Source: Angiostrongylus vasorum (Eukaryota > Nematoda > Chromadorea > Rhabditida > Metastrongylidae). Taken from it: DNA of 64,000 nucleotides. A program made the position numbers and the translations under genes. The DNA lies in assembly GCA_018806985.1 (NCBI GenBank), contig JADANN010000431.1, positions 1 to 64,000 of the forward strand, written 5' to 3'. The first letter of the stretch is position 1, and every line of letters begins with the position of its first letter. The notes beneath the pieces were generated by a model. That model was not told where the DNA came from. It was given only the letters and a program-made list of their open reading frames with translations, and did no database searches. This document shows positions 1-9,670 of the stretch, piece after piece.

Positions 1-335
1 TTTTCGAAGATTTGCTGGTTAAGCCACTGTGGTTCTCTGGAATACCGAGGTCAGCCTGGCCAAAGTCTGCCCTAGGTCTTCATCACCACCGGCATTCGCA
101 GCCGTTGTGGATCAGAGGGAGATTTACCACCACGCGTCTTTGATACCAGGACGTTGGTGGATCCTGGTACTGGTTTATCCCTAGCTAGGCTTTCTGATGG
201 AAACGCCGGACTCCCTCTCAGCTTGGGAGACCCTGCCAGGCAATGAATTCCTTGCTGTACGTCGCAGTCCGACTCTCAGGAACACCTCCAAGCCACGGTC
301 AGGCGATAAACCGTTGGGAGGTCTACGGTACTTAA
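1..335 (-). mobile_element. NA non-autonomous retroelement, cut by window edge
   Basis: This is the same repeat as at 4005-4400, 37905-38310, 45190-45572 and 54225-54587, in minus orientation. Landmarks are the ACCAGGAC...GGATCCTGGTA segment, the AGAGGGAGATTT block and the AACGGTTTA / TGGCTTGGAGGTG head. Its 3' terminus lies left of position 1. It is the outer part of the left palindrome arm. Confidence 0.8.
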
Positions 336-1544
336 TGTGGTCAAATGCATGTCGCATCCCCAATAAAATCACCAACGCCAAATGTTTCATCTTTTGAAAT
401 ATCAGCCTGTCTAATTGAAGACCGTACATCAAAAATTTTTTTGCGACAACATTATAGAAGAAAATTAACCGTGAGTGCACTTACACCAGACTCGTCAATA
501 GAACCCAGTTATTCTGTAGCAGTATTATCACCACTTTTCCAATATACGGTCCCATTCTATACAACAACTGAAAAACTAGCACGGTCGTGTTTTGGTATAA
601 TGGAAGCGAAGAGTTCATGAAAAATAAAAATGAAAAGTGTTTTTGTACAATGGAAGCAAGCTTGCAACGTAATCGATGATGAAGCGAGAGAAGACAAAGC
701 ACACTTTTAACATTTCACTCGTAAAACTGGATTTCATCTAAGCAGGCAGAGTAAGTAGTGGACGCTGTATAATGTGCTATCGAGAATGTGACTCTAAGCA
801 TCTCGTAGGAGATTTTATTAAGAATGGACTGTTCTTCCTGTGCAACGACAACTACACATCAGTTTTCTCAACAGCCTGTCTTTACTGAGGCAGTAGGTTT
901 CATTAAATATCTACAACATTAATCAAAAGACAAATAAGAACAGCAGCAAATGCCATTCAGATAACGGAGCTCATGAAATCAATTAAGTGAGGATTTTGAC
1001 GCGTAATATCAGTAACTAAGGCAATGTCATTCATCAACCCATTCATTACCCTTTACATTAACTCATTTAAGATCCTATTACTTCACTTAGACCCGTGTTG
1101 CTCAGTACATGCTTCGGACGCACTTCTTTGTATGCGAATGAGAAGTGAGGCAGTAAACTAGGGTATTTTTATCACTTGGCTTTTGCCAACACTTTCTGAT
1201 GCAACCACTTTTGAAAAAGTGCATTTGAAGGCTTAGGAATGAGACCCATTTTTCGGTTTTTCTTGGGTTAACTTTTTTACAATCCCACTGTTTATTCAGT
1301 AATTCAATGCGTTTGTCCATTGCCTCTTATGTAGAGCATATGATTAAACCATTATCTTCGTGTCGACGATAGAGTGAAAGTCAACGATCAAGAATTGGAG
1401 TTTTACTTCAGACATAAAATGATGGAAAGGCCTGGCTCCAATCGTTGACCTATTCCCAGGCCTCTAATTTGTGGGTAATATCTCCCGTACCACCTAACCG
1501 TTGAACAGCTAAAATACTCTTGATACTCGAGTTGCCTAGCATAC

Positions 1545-1700
1545 ATTCTCGATAGCACGTTCTAAACCGTCAAGAAGGTGTTGGATTGACAAGTTATATG
1601 TACGTATCGCCTCTTCGTGTTCCTTTGTTTTGTACACAAAGAACCAAACGGCGAGCGCTTGAAAGAAGCTGTTTATCACGTAGAAGAAATTTATGTATTT
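1545..1700 (-). CDS. Candidate exon with a membrane-like segment (left arm), unidentified
   Basis: Reading minus, a CAG acceptor at 1702-1701 precedes 52 uninterrupted codons beginning KYINFFYVINSFFQ, followed by a GTATGC donor. The first half is hydrophobic and aromatic (FFYVINSFF...LAVWFFVY), consistent with a membrane span. The second half is polar (KTKEHEEAIRTYN...LLDGLERAIEN). I do not recognise a family. The strand is opposite to the GT11 exon in the same arm. No flanking exon was found, so it may be a lone or relic exon, or a chance frame. Confidence 0.3.
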
Positions 1701-1938
1701 CTGCTTCTGTTATGAAAGCGTTGACTGAGTCGAATGAACACGTGGGCCATTATTGAAAAAAATCTTGTTACTAACAAGACGTGGCCGTCGAAGAAGAATA
1801 AAGCACTAACTTATCGAGGCATACCGAGGTTAATAGAAAGTCGATCCTGAGAAATCCCACATAATGCACCAGGAGAATATTTGCGACATATTAATAAAAT
1901 CATGATTACCTAATCTACGCTTCCTAGAAGATTTTTAG

Positions 1939-2091
1939 CTCTTCCATCTGATAACTGGGTATGGAATCGCTAAAACTCTCAATAGAGTTCATTACTTGCC
2001 ATTCGAACAACCACGACAACATGTGTTGAAGCATCTCCAGATAATTGAAGAAGCTTTTCCACTTCTCCGAGGCACCTATGTGCTCTCAACG
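1939..2091 (+). CDS. GT11 fucosyltransferase-like exon (left palindrome arm), intact
   Basis: A TTTTTAG acceptor precedes 51 codons and a clean G|GTAAGA donor follows. The product starts LFHLITGYGIAKTLNR and ends AFPLLRGTYVLST. It matches exon 2 of the GT11 gene at 29292-29444 in length, phase and 36 of 51 residues. In that gene this exon follows the GRLGNQ donor-binding motif. So it belongs to a second, diverged GT11 paralogue whose exon 1 and later exons are not in the window. The reading frame is open and the splice sites are intact. Downstream the DNA runs into the palindrome centre, so the normal continuation is missing unless the palindrome is an assembly artefact. Confidence 0.75.
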
Positions 2092-2238
2092 GTAAGAACT
2101 CTTTGGATTTGGAACAAAGGATTGAATGGAAGAAGTCCCTCACCCTTATGTACGTGTTGATAGCCCGGGTATCAACAGGTACGAAAGCAATGGGATGTAT
2201 TACATGCAATACTATTTCCAAATCCAAAGAGTTCTTAC

Positions 2239-2392
2239 CGTTGAGAGCACATAGGTGCCCTCGGAGAAGTGGAAAAGCTTCTTCAATTATCTGGAGATGC
2301 TTCAACACATGTTGTCGTGGTTGTTCGAATGGCAAGTAATGAACTCTATTGAGAGTTTTAGCGATTCCATACCCAGTTATCAGATGGAAGAG
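2239..2392 (-). pseudogene. GT11-like exon copy in right palindrome arm, frameshifted
   Basis: Mirror copy of the exon at 1939-2091, with acceptor TTTTTAG at the 2393 side and donor GTAAGA at 2238-2233. It is 154 nt instead of 153 because of one extra C within a GGGCACC run (plus-strand 2258-2260), which shifts the frame after AFPLLRG. The single homopolymer insertion could be a real mutation or a sequencing error. Confidence 0.7.
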
Positions 2393-2637
2393 CTAAAAAA
2401 TCTTCTAGGAAGCGTAGATTAGGTAATCATGATTTTATTAATATGTCGCAAATATTCTCCTGGTGCATTATGTGGGATTTCTCAGGATCGACTTTCTATT
2501 AACCTCGGTATGCCTCGATAAGTTAGTGCTTTATTCTTCTTCGACGGCCACGTCTTGTTAGTAACAAGATTTTTTCAATAATGGCCCACGTGTTCATTCG
2601 ACTCAGTCAACGCTTTCATAACAGAAGCAAAAAAAAG

Positions 2638-2793
2638 AAATACATAAATTTCTTCTACGTGATAAACAGCTTCTTTCAAGCGCTCGCCGTTTGGTTCTTT
2701 GTGTACAAAACAAAGGAACACGAAGAGGCGATACGTACATATAACTTGTCAATCCAACACCTTCTTGACGGTTTAGAACGTGCTATCGAGAAT
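2638..2793 (+). CDS. Candidate membrane-segment exon, right-arm copy
   Basis: Mirror of 1545-1700. All 52 codons and the GTATGC donor are kept, but an insertion of about 7 A just upstream turns the acceptor into an A-rich AAAAAG. Because of the insertion, the frame here is also open upstream to an ATG at 2581. Function unknown; see the left-arm entry. Confidence 0.25.
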
Positions 2794-4004
2794 GTATGCT
2801 AGGCAACTCGAGTATCAAGAGTATTTTAGCTGTTCAACGGTTAGGTGGTACGGGAGATATTACCCACAAATTAGAGGCCTGGGAATAGGTCAACGATTGG
2901 AGCCAGGCCTTTCCATCATTTTATGTCTGAAGTAAAACTCCAATTCTTGATCGTTGACTTTCACTCTATCGTCGACACGAAGATAATGGTTTAATCATAT
3001 GCTCTACATAAGAGGCAATGGACAAACGCATTGAATTACTGAATAAACAGTGGGATTGTAAAAAAGTTAACCCAAGAAAAACCGAAAAAATGGGTCTCAT
3101 TCCTAAGCCTTCAAATGCACTTTTTCAAAAGTGGTTGCATCAGAAAGTGTTGGCAAAAAGCCAAGTGATAAAAATACCCTAGTTTACTGCCTCACTTCTC
3201 ATTCGCATACAAAGAAGTGCGTCCGAAGCATGTACTGAGCAACACGGGTCTAAGTGAAGTAATAGGATCTTAAATGAGTTAATGTAAAGGGTAATGAATG
3301 GGTTGATGAATGACATTGCCTTAGTTACTGATATTACGCGTCAAAATCCTCACTTAATTGATTTCATGAGCTCCGTTATCTGAATGGCATTTGCTGCTGT
3401 TCTTATTTGTCTTTTGATTAATGTTGTAGATATTTAATGAAACCTACTGCCTCAGTAAAGACAGGCTGTTGAGAAAACTGATGTGTAGTTGTCGTTGCAC
3501 AGGAAGAACAGTCCATTCTTAATAAAATCTCCTACGAGATGCTTAGAGTCACATTCTCGATAGCACATTATACAGCGTCCACTACTTACTCTGCCTGCTT
3601 AGATGAAATCCAGTTTTACGAGTGAAATGTTAAAAGTGTGCTTTGTCTTCTCTCGCTTCATCATCGATTACGTTGCAAGCTTGCTTCCATTGTACAAAAA
3701 CACTTTTCATTTTTATTTTTCATGAACTCTTCGCTTCCATTATACCAAAACACGACCGTGCTAGTTTTTCAGTTGTTGTATAGAATGGGACCGTATATTG
3801 GAAAAGTGGTGATAATACTGCTACAGAATAACTGGGTTCTATTGACGAGTCTGGTGTAAGTGCACTCACGGTTAATTTTCTTCTATAATGTTGTCGCAAA
3901 AAAAATTTTTGATGTACGGTCTTCAATTAGACAGGCTGATATTTCAAAAGATGAAACATTTGGCGTTGGTGATTTTATTGGGGGATGCGACATGCATTTG
4001 ACCA

Positions 4005-4400
4005 CATTAAGTACCGTAGACCTCCCAACGGTTTATCGCCTGACCGTGGCTTGGAGGTGTTCCTGAGAGTCGGACTGCGACGTACAGCAAGGAATTCATT
4101 GCCTGGCAGGGTCTCCCAAGCTGAGAGGGAGTCCGGCGTTTCCATCAGAAAGCCTAGCTAGGATAAACCAGTACCAGGATCCACCAACGTCCTGGTATCA
4201 AAGACGCGTGGTGGTAAATCTCCCTCTGATCCACAACGGCTGCGAATGCCGGTGGTGATGAAGACCTAGGGCAGACTTTGGCCAGGCTGACCTCGGTATT
4301 CCAGAGAACCACAGTGGCTTAACCAGCAAATCTTCGAAAAATGGAGATTTTGCTGGGGTCCGCAGAACCAGTGAGGACGGGCCATCCAAGTATCAAGTGT
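4005..4400 (+). mobile_element. NA non-autonomous retroelement (right palindrome arm)
   Basis: A full-length-looking copy of about 395 bp. The head is CCCAACGGTTTATCGCC, the middle has GTACCAGGATCCACCAACG, and the 3' end is GAACCAGTGAGGACGGGCC followed by CATCCAAGTATCAAG. The 3' terminus (GAGGACGGGCCATCCAAGT) resembles the end of LINE-D at 35112 (GAAGACGAACCGTCCAAGT), which suggests mobilisation by that LINE. No protein-coding capacity is seen. Confidence 0.8.
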
Positions 4401-5307
4401 CGCAGAAGGGGCAGTGACTTGTGGGCACAACAGTGTGTCAAAGCTGCGTTTATATCCTTTCAAACATTTTTGATACCAATTCGCTGACCGCGAAGCAATG
4501 GAGGGTTTGCATTTTGCTGAGTGTGCTAACGAAATTACCATTTTACGTGCATCGAATGGGATCCCTAATCACTGCACTCCATGCCTCTTAACTCAGAACT
4601 TACCAAATTAATAAGTACTCACTTAATTTTACAATTTTTTTCCTCAATGGAACGGCTTCACAAGTAGCACAGGTCTCTACACATTTCCACTCATTTCTTT
4701 CTCGAGCCATTACCACTGTCGGTCTGCTTCGATCATGGTTACGTCGTGGCCTCACATTCCGAGGTCCTAGAATCGTTTTAATCTACGGATTCAGATGATT
4801 GGAGTAAGCCACGTTATCGATGCGTATTCTGCTAGATCCCGAAGGTGAGACAGCTTCCGAAGACCTGACCTACAAATTGCTGGGAGGGTACTGTGTATAC
4901 TAACAGAAAAGATTCTTCGAGCTTTCTTTGGGTAGTGGGCAGTTTTTTTGAGGGGGAAGGAGTATCAGCCAATTTCCCTGTTGCCTTACGGAGTACTCGG
5001 AGGACTGCTGGATCGAAAGGTGAGCGCAGATTTCTGGACGCGTTAGTAGGTCGATGACTCCCTTAAAAGGCCCAAAAGGCCCAAATACGGCTGCTCTCCG
5101 TTTTCTGTATAATTCTCTTTTAATTTGCTCTCTACAATCACTGAACGTGCAAGTATCAAGAACTGGTCCCTATAATCGGAAAACGACCTAATTCGACTTG
5201 TTCGCCTTCCCGCTATGGGTATTCCATGAACTGCAGTCCTCTTCCGATTTATGCGCAATCCTATCTTTATATAGCAATTCCCAGGACCGACTTTCTACTA
5301 ACCTCAG
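4401..5307. other. No gene recognised
   Basis: Unique-looking AT-rich sequence right of the palindrome. Short frames exist but none has splice sites plus recognisable protein character. At about 5280-5300 there is a short motif (TCGACTTTCTATTAACCTC type, one mismatch here) also seen near 1830, 2490 and 15500: a small dispersed repeat. Confidence 0.5.
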
Positions 5308-5388
5308 CATTGATTGATAATTCACTGTTTTCTTCGATAAGCAAGCACGAGGTTGATAGTATAGCATTTTTTACAGTACAAAAGGGCT

Positions 5389-5655
5389 CATGTGGAGCAG
5401 TGGTTGGAGGTGCCACTGCGGCACACACGTGGAATCGTTCCCAGCACCCATGGTCCGCCAAGCCTTCAATCTTTCCGGGGTCAGCAAGTTGGTGCCGGAC
5501 TTGTCTGGAAGGATAGCAACACTGGCTCAATACATCGGTAGGCCACGGCGAGTCATTGTAAGGGCCAGATATGCATTCAGTCATCTCGAATAATACTTAA
5601 TGTAGTCGAATGCACGGCGCATCCCTCAGAGATTGATCAACGCCGAGAGCTGTAG
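5389..5655 (+). mobile_element. S1 tRNA-derived SINE
   Basis: The head has a box A-like GGAGCAGTGGTTGG and a box B-like GGAATCGTTCC at tRNA-like spacing. The shared core follows (CCGGGGTCAGCAAGTTGG...GACTTGTCTGGAAGG), and the S1 tail ends GATTGATCAACGCCGAGAGC. Diverged relative to the 57-kb copies. Confidence 0.85.
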
Positions 5656-5667
5656 AGAGTTAGCGCC

Positions 5668-5906
5668 TGGAAAGGTCAAATTGACATGCATTCTATCCAG
5701 CCAAACACTTTCATAACCTTAGCAGAAAACTTAACACATAAATTTGCATTATGATAATAAGCAGCTTCATTTAAATTAACGGTGTGTGTTCAAATGGAGC
5801 TGCTTGTTATGCGAATGCAAATTTTTGTGATAAGTCTTATCTGCCAAGGTTGTGGATGTGTTTGGCTGAGTAGATTGCATGTCAATTTGACCTTTCCAAA
5901 GCTCTG
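5668..5906. repeat. Hairpin (palindromic) MITE-like element
   Basis: Arms of about 105 bp face each other: GGAAAGGTCAAATTGACATG opens the left arm and its inverse closes the right arm at about 5900. AGCCAAACAC, CCTTRGCAGA and AATTTGCATT are mirrored in order. The loop of about 25 bp is AT-rich. No coding capacity. Confidence 0.8.
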
Positions 5907-6329
5907 ACGAAGGCGAAACCTCTCGGTCGGCTATTGCACGCTAATAAATTCTATAATATCAACCTCATGCTTGCTTATCGAAAAAAAAACAGTGAATTAT
6001 CATTCTCTTATTTTTATCCCGCTTCATTGACCTCATTTAGCACCGCCTCCATTTCGTTGATATTTCTTAAAAAAAATTACAATGTTATCAAAAAAAAGTG
6101 AAGATTTGCCTGGAATTCTTCACCAGTGCGCCTGCGTTTCAAGCGGATGTAAAGTACTTCGGCGCTATTATGGCTCTTTTTCGAAGCCGTTTCCCTATGG
6201 GTAGATTAATGGGACCATAGAAAAACTGTGTATTTGTGCTACAGCTCCGACAACCGTCCGCTAGTGTTCGTATGTGGGATTGGACAGCTCCTTGGCCAAC
6301 AAGCACTGAGAAGATTGCGTTTATTTCGA

Positions 6330-7205
6330 CGTTGTCAGACGACTTTTTGGAACCTGGAAAGGTTAGAACAAAAAAGCAAATAGTGCTGCTGACAGGCTTT
6401 TACAACAACTGACACGGTTTGGATGAGCCCAAAGCAGTAAAATCTCTTTCGAGGCTCTGGTTGCTCAACTGGTTGCGCATCATCTAATGTGTTTGATATG
6501 GGCGACAGGATGATCTTCGTCAACTGCTTGTGGAGTACATTGAACAAACATATCGGAGCGTAACTACGAAGATTCCTTCGGTCACTTTCTTGGATACGAT
6601 GACCGTACACGGAGTCCTCTATAGGGCCTGGGATTTTCTTCTCTTGAAGGTAGGATGTCACAAGGGTTGCGACAAGTAAATGTAATTTCTGCCCTCCTGT
6701 TCTAAAGAAATCGGCAGTGAGATTATTAGGTCCTAAAACTGTGCGTCTCCCAATGCTTTCTATTAAAACTTGGACATCGGAGGGTGGAAACCCAAGCTGT
6801 TTTTTCTTCAGCGGGATTTCGGGCTTCGAGAAGTGGATTGTGAAATGGAGAGCTTCCAATACTGGAATTTATTCAATCAGTGTCCTTTTCTTCTTAAGCG
6901 AACCCTTGGTGGTAATGGAGAGGCGCTCTGAGATTTTTGCTTGAAGAACTGAGACAAGTTCGGCACAAGTCCCAAGTCCTTCAAAACAAACAGCTTGTAG
7001 TCAACTGAAGGATCAACCTTTGCCTCGCAGTCAAATGAGGAGAATATTTTAATGGGGTTAAGTCCCTCAAACACGACTTATCTTCTATTTCTTTGTCACT
7101 AACAGGACCATTTCTCTATTTTATGGCTGAGTCGGATCTTTGCAAGTAGAAGACGGTGATTAGATCCAGTGCAGAAACCAGGTATCACTGAGGTATCAAA
7201 CAAGC
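6330..7205 (-). mobile_element. LINE-D-family fragment (endonuclease end plus reverse transcriptase)
   Basis: The longest frame (6335-6859) contains the RT region hallmark GRRTVLGPNNLTADFFRTGG and later LRSYAPICLFNVLHKQLTKI, as in the RT of RTE-type LINEs. It corresponds to [19 protein letters not shown] in LINE-D at 34325. Upstream (7130-7205) the end of the endonuclease domain (SDHR-type) is still matchable. The frame is interrupted, the RT catalytic core is missing, and the first PG of the motif is degraded. Dead fragment. Confidence 0.75.
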
Positions 7206-7599
7206 ACATTTTATGTTCGTGAGAATATATTTGTTTCCTCATCTCTCTTCCCTATTCCAAATTTCTCTATTTTGTACTTATTTTTGTTAGTACCTTATAA
7301 TATTTCACTAGAATCTCCAACAACGAGTTTATACGAGGACTTTTTCGTTGCAAGCTACTTCCTTCAATTGGCCATAAAAAGAGTACACTTCGCTCTCATC
7401 AGCTGAGCAAGTCTTTTGACGGAGAAGTTGGAGACGAAGAATGGAGAATGGTCAAGCGAAATGGCAGGATCTCGTATGAGGCGATTTGATGGGAATGAGA
7501 TGGATACATAATATCACGATGCTAACCTCACTGAAATTACGCGAAAAAAATTTCATCTCCAAGAATACAATTATTCCTTTCATCTAATTGGCCCCCCCT

Positions 7600-7848
7600 T
7601 TTTCTTCACTTTAATGCAATGGTCATCGAACACTCCGCATGTTGTTTCGGCTGCTGCTTAAGGATTTCGCCTTCTTTAAGTTGTAGAATGCTGGCTGAAT
7701 ACATTATCACTGCAGTCTAAGAGATAGACGGGCTAAGGTGTTCCCCACGTTGACAGGAAGATAGCGTTGGGAGGGAATCGAACTAGCTCTTTTGCTTCCA
7801 GGTCGACGGCGTCACCAATCATTGCTCCACCCTTCGCTGACTTAAGAG
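7600..7848 (-). mobile_element. Diverged S2-type tRNA-derived SINE
   Basis: Reading minus, the head GGTGGAGCAATGATTGGTG and box B-like TAGTTCGATTCC have tRNA spacing. The remainder resembles other S2 copies (GGCTGCTGCTTAAGGATTTC on the plus strand). The core is degraded. Confidence 0.65.
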
Positions 7849-8593
7849 TCAAAAAAGCAACTTCAAAAAAAACTCTAAAAGCATACTGAGAGTCATATTT
7901 AAAGGATGTTCGAAGCCCTCGTCTTCAAACGATCTAATTGATAGGTTGTTCAGAGTCTTCACATTCGACTGCACCTCAACGGTCTTACTTATGCTTATTT
8001 CTTTTACAGCATGGAACGTCGCTTCGAGTTTTTCTTCACGGTGAGTTTAAACGCACGATATCCAGAAAATAGGGGAAGAACTATACCAAAGTAGCGTTAA
8101 GGGAAGAAAGTAGCATCGTCCTCATTTAATCGTAAAAATTTGGCGTTGAAGAAGCGCAGTAAAAGCACGCCCTTTGGCTGTACCAAAAAACGCATCAAGC
8201 AATCGAATGCTTTCTTACAGCTTTTTCTTACGAAACTTTGTCCTTTTAGCAGTGAAAATAGAAGAACTCCAACGACATTATTACCAAAGGCCAGAATTTC
8301 TAGATTAGCTCGATTTAACAACTCTCTAGTTCAGGATAAATGGCACCGAACTTCTTAATTGTCAGCAATTTTTCTGAAGACTCGAGTAATGAAAAGACGC
8401 AAGGTTCCAGAGAAGGCCCTCATTCTTTCTATTGATAGTTTTTGTACTCAAGTGAAGTGGTGACGTTGTTTTTCTAGACATACACGAAAACGTCAATGTC
8501 AATGGCCCATGTCTTAAAACAATCTAAGCTTCACGATTTAAACCAGACACATTTTATCTCAAAGTAAACTCTTCTTTAAGACAAAAAGACATT
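7849..8593. other. Non-repetitive stretch with one mini-exon-like signal
   Basis: At 8010-8040 (+) a strong acceptor CTTTTACAG is followed after 31 nt by ACG|GTGAGT. The enclosed codons would read MERRFEFFFT. No partner exons were found. Overlapping frames at 8097-8358 lack supporting features. Confidence 0.3.
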
Positions 8594-9037
8594 TTTTGAC
8601 TTATTATTTACTGCCTACTCTTTTTAGCGGCAGGGTATGCGTTGCGAAATATAACTTTAATGATGCTGAGATATTTGCAAAACTCTGGACCGCAGGTGCC
8701 TATGGTGGGGAACGAACGCGTTATTGTCCTTTCCGGGGAGTAGCGCGCTCACCACCACACCATGCGGGTCCTTCGTTTCGCCAAAATTGTGATTATAACT
8801 GCAGCCTCAGCTTAACTGGGTTCGTTGCCGATTTGGGCCCCCCCCCCAGATCAATGCCGCTGACGGGTGATTGCTGATGGCAAAAGATCAATAGAACTAG
8901 CTGAGAGACAGACGAAACGAAGGACCCTCATGGTGTGGTGGTGAGCGCGCTACTCCCCGGAAAGGACAATAACGCGTTCGTTCCCCACCATAGGCACCTG
9001 CGGTCCAGAGTTTTGCAAATATCTCAGCATCATTAAA
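8594..9037. mobile_element. Long hairpin element with tRNA-like arms and target duplication
   Basis: The segment GATGCTGAGATATTTGCAAA...ACCGCAGGTGCC...CACCATGCGGGTCC (about 8655-8780) recurs inverted at 8905-9037. It is flanked by ACAAAAAGACATT (8581-8593) and ACAAAAGACATT (9038-9049), a 12-13 bp target duplication. The left terminus has the family signature TATTTACTGCCTACTCTTTT. Each arm contains a tRNA-like unit reading minus or plus: GGACCCGCATGGTGTGGTGG head, CGTTCGTTCCCC as box B, and a TGCGGTCC end that can pair with the head. Confidence 0.75.
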
Positions 9038-9439
9038 ACAAAAGACATTGTTCCCCTTTTTTTCTTCTTTCCATTTTTCCTTCGTATTTGGAGTTCCTAC
9101 AGTTCAGTCATCTGCAACAAAGCAATAGTTTACCTGGTTTCCTAGTCGACCGTTGCCTAAATGCAGTCCAACATATTTCAGCTTCTCTGGCTTGTTGCTT
9201 GGAACTCGCAATTTGTACCAAAATATGGAAAAAGATAGCATGAGTAGAATTAGCAGCGAACGAATGCCGTAATAATGCCATTTTTTTCATCTGAAAATTT
9301 AATATAAGATGTAGAAGAGCTGAGATCATTGAAATGCGCCCTAAGTATTCGAAGACCTTTGTAGACGATGTATCTGAGACAAGGAGTTGAATAAACGAAT
9401 AAAACAAAACTTAAAAAGATCTATTGATTAAAGCATTAG

Positions 9440-9670
9440 ATAACTTAGATGAGAGCTGAGATTCTTTGCTCAAGGCCAGATCTTGCAGGATGCAAAACTA
9501 TTAACAGAAATGCTCGGCTATGCAAAGGAGGAACAAATTGCAAGGTTTTGGTTCGTGGTGTGTTTCGCAGCTGTTTGCGCTGGAGAACGAACACGTTATC
9601 ACTCTTTCCGAGAGCTCACGCGTTCAGAACCACACCACGCAGGTCCTTCGTTAAGTCAGCCTCTCAGCTA
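9440..9670. mobile_element. Degraded tRNA-like hairpin-family element, host of the mariner
   Basis: It shares GAACGAACACGTTATCACTC, ACCACACCACGCAGGTCC and TCTCAGCTA with the family at 16.9 and 22.8 kb. It ends abruptly at the TA where the mariner begins. The right half normally following CAGCTA is absent next to the mariner's far end. Confidence 0.6.

Larger units (their letters stand above)
1..4340. repeat. Near-perfect inverted repeat (palindrome), arms about 2.1 kb
   Basis: Bases 1-2114 reappear as their reverse complement at 2216-4340, with about 100 bp of unrelated spacer between. Position 1 pairs with position 4340, so the left arm probably continues beyond the window. The spacer itself has a small imperfect palindrome around a CCCGGG at about 2165. 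The arm differences I found are small and mostly in homopolymers: one extra C near 2258-2260, about 7 extra A near 2630-2637, and A/T run-length changes near 430/3905 and 1255/3085. Both outer ends carry the NA retroelement, and each arm contains a GT11-like exon. This could be a genuine fold-back duplication or a hairpin-read assembly artefact; the sequence alone does not decide. Confidence 0.93.
5308..6005. repeat. Element with ~50-bp terminal inverted repeats, holding nested insertions
   Basis: The left end (TTGATAATTCACTGTTTTC, then TTCGATAAGCAAGCACGAGG) recurs inverted at about 5950-6005. Between the repeats lie an S1 SINE (5389-5655) and a separate hairpin element (5668-5906). This looks like a foldback or MITE-type DNA element that later took insertions. 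Confidence 0.65.

Noticed and set aside
1979..2335. 118-codon minus-strand frame across the palindrome centre
   Set aside because: It reads through the right-arm GT11 exon on its coding strand, goes out of frame at the extra C and then enters the spacer and the reverse of the left arm. It is not a real protein beyond the exon part.
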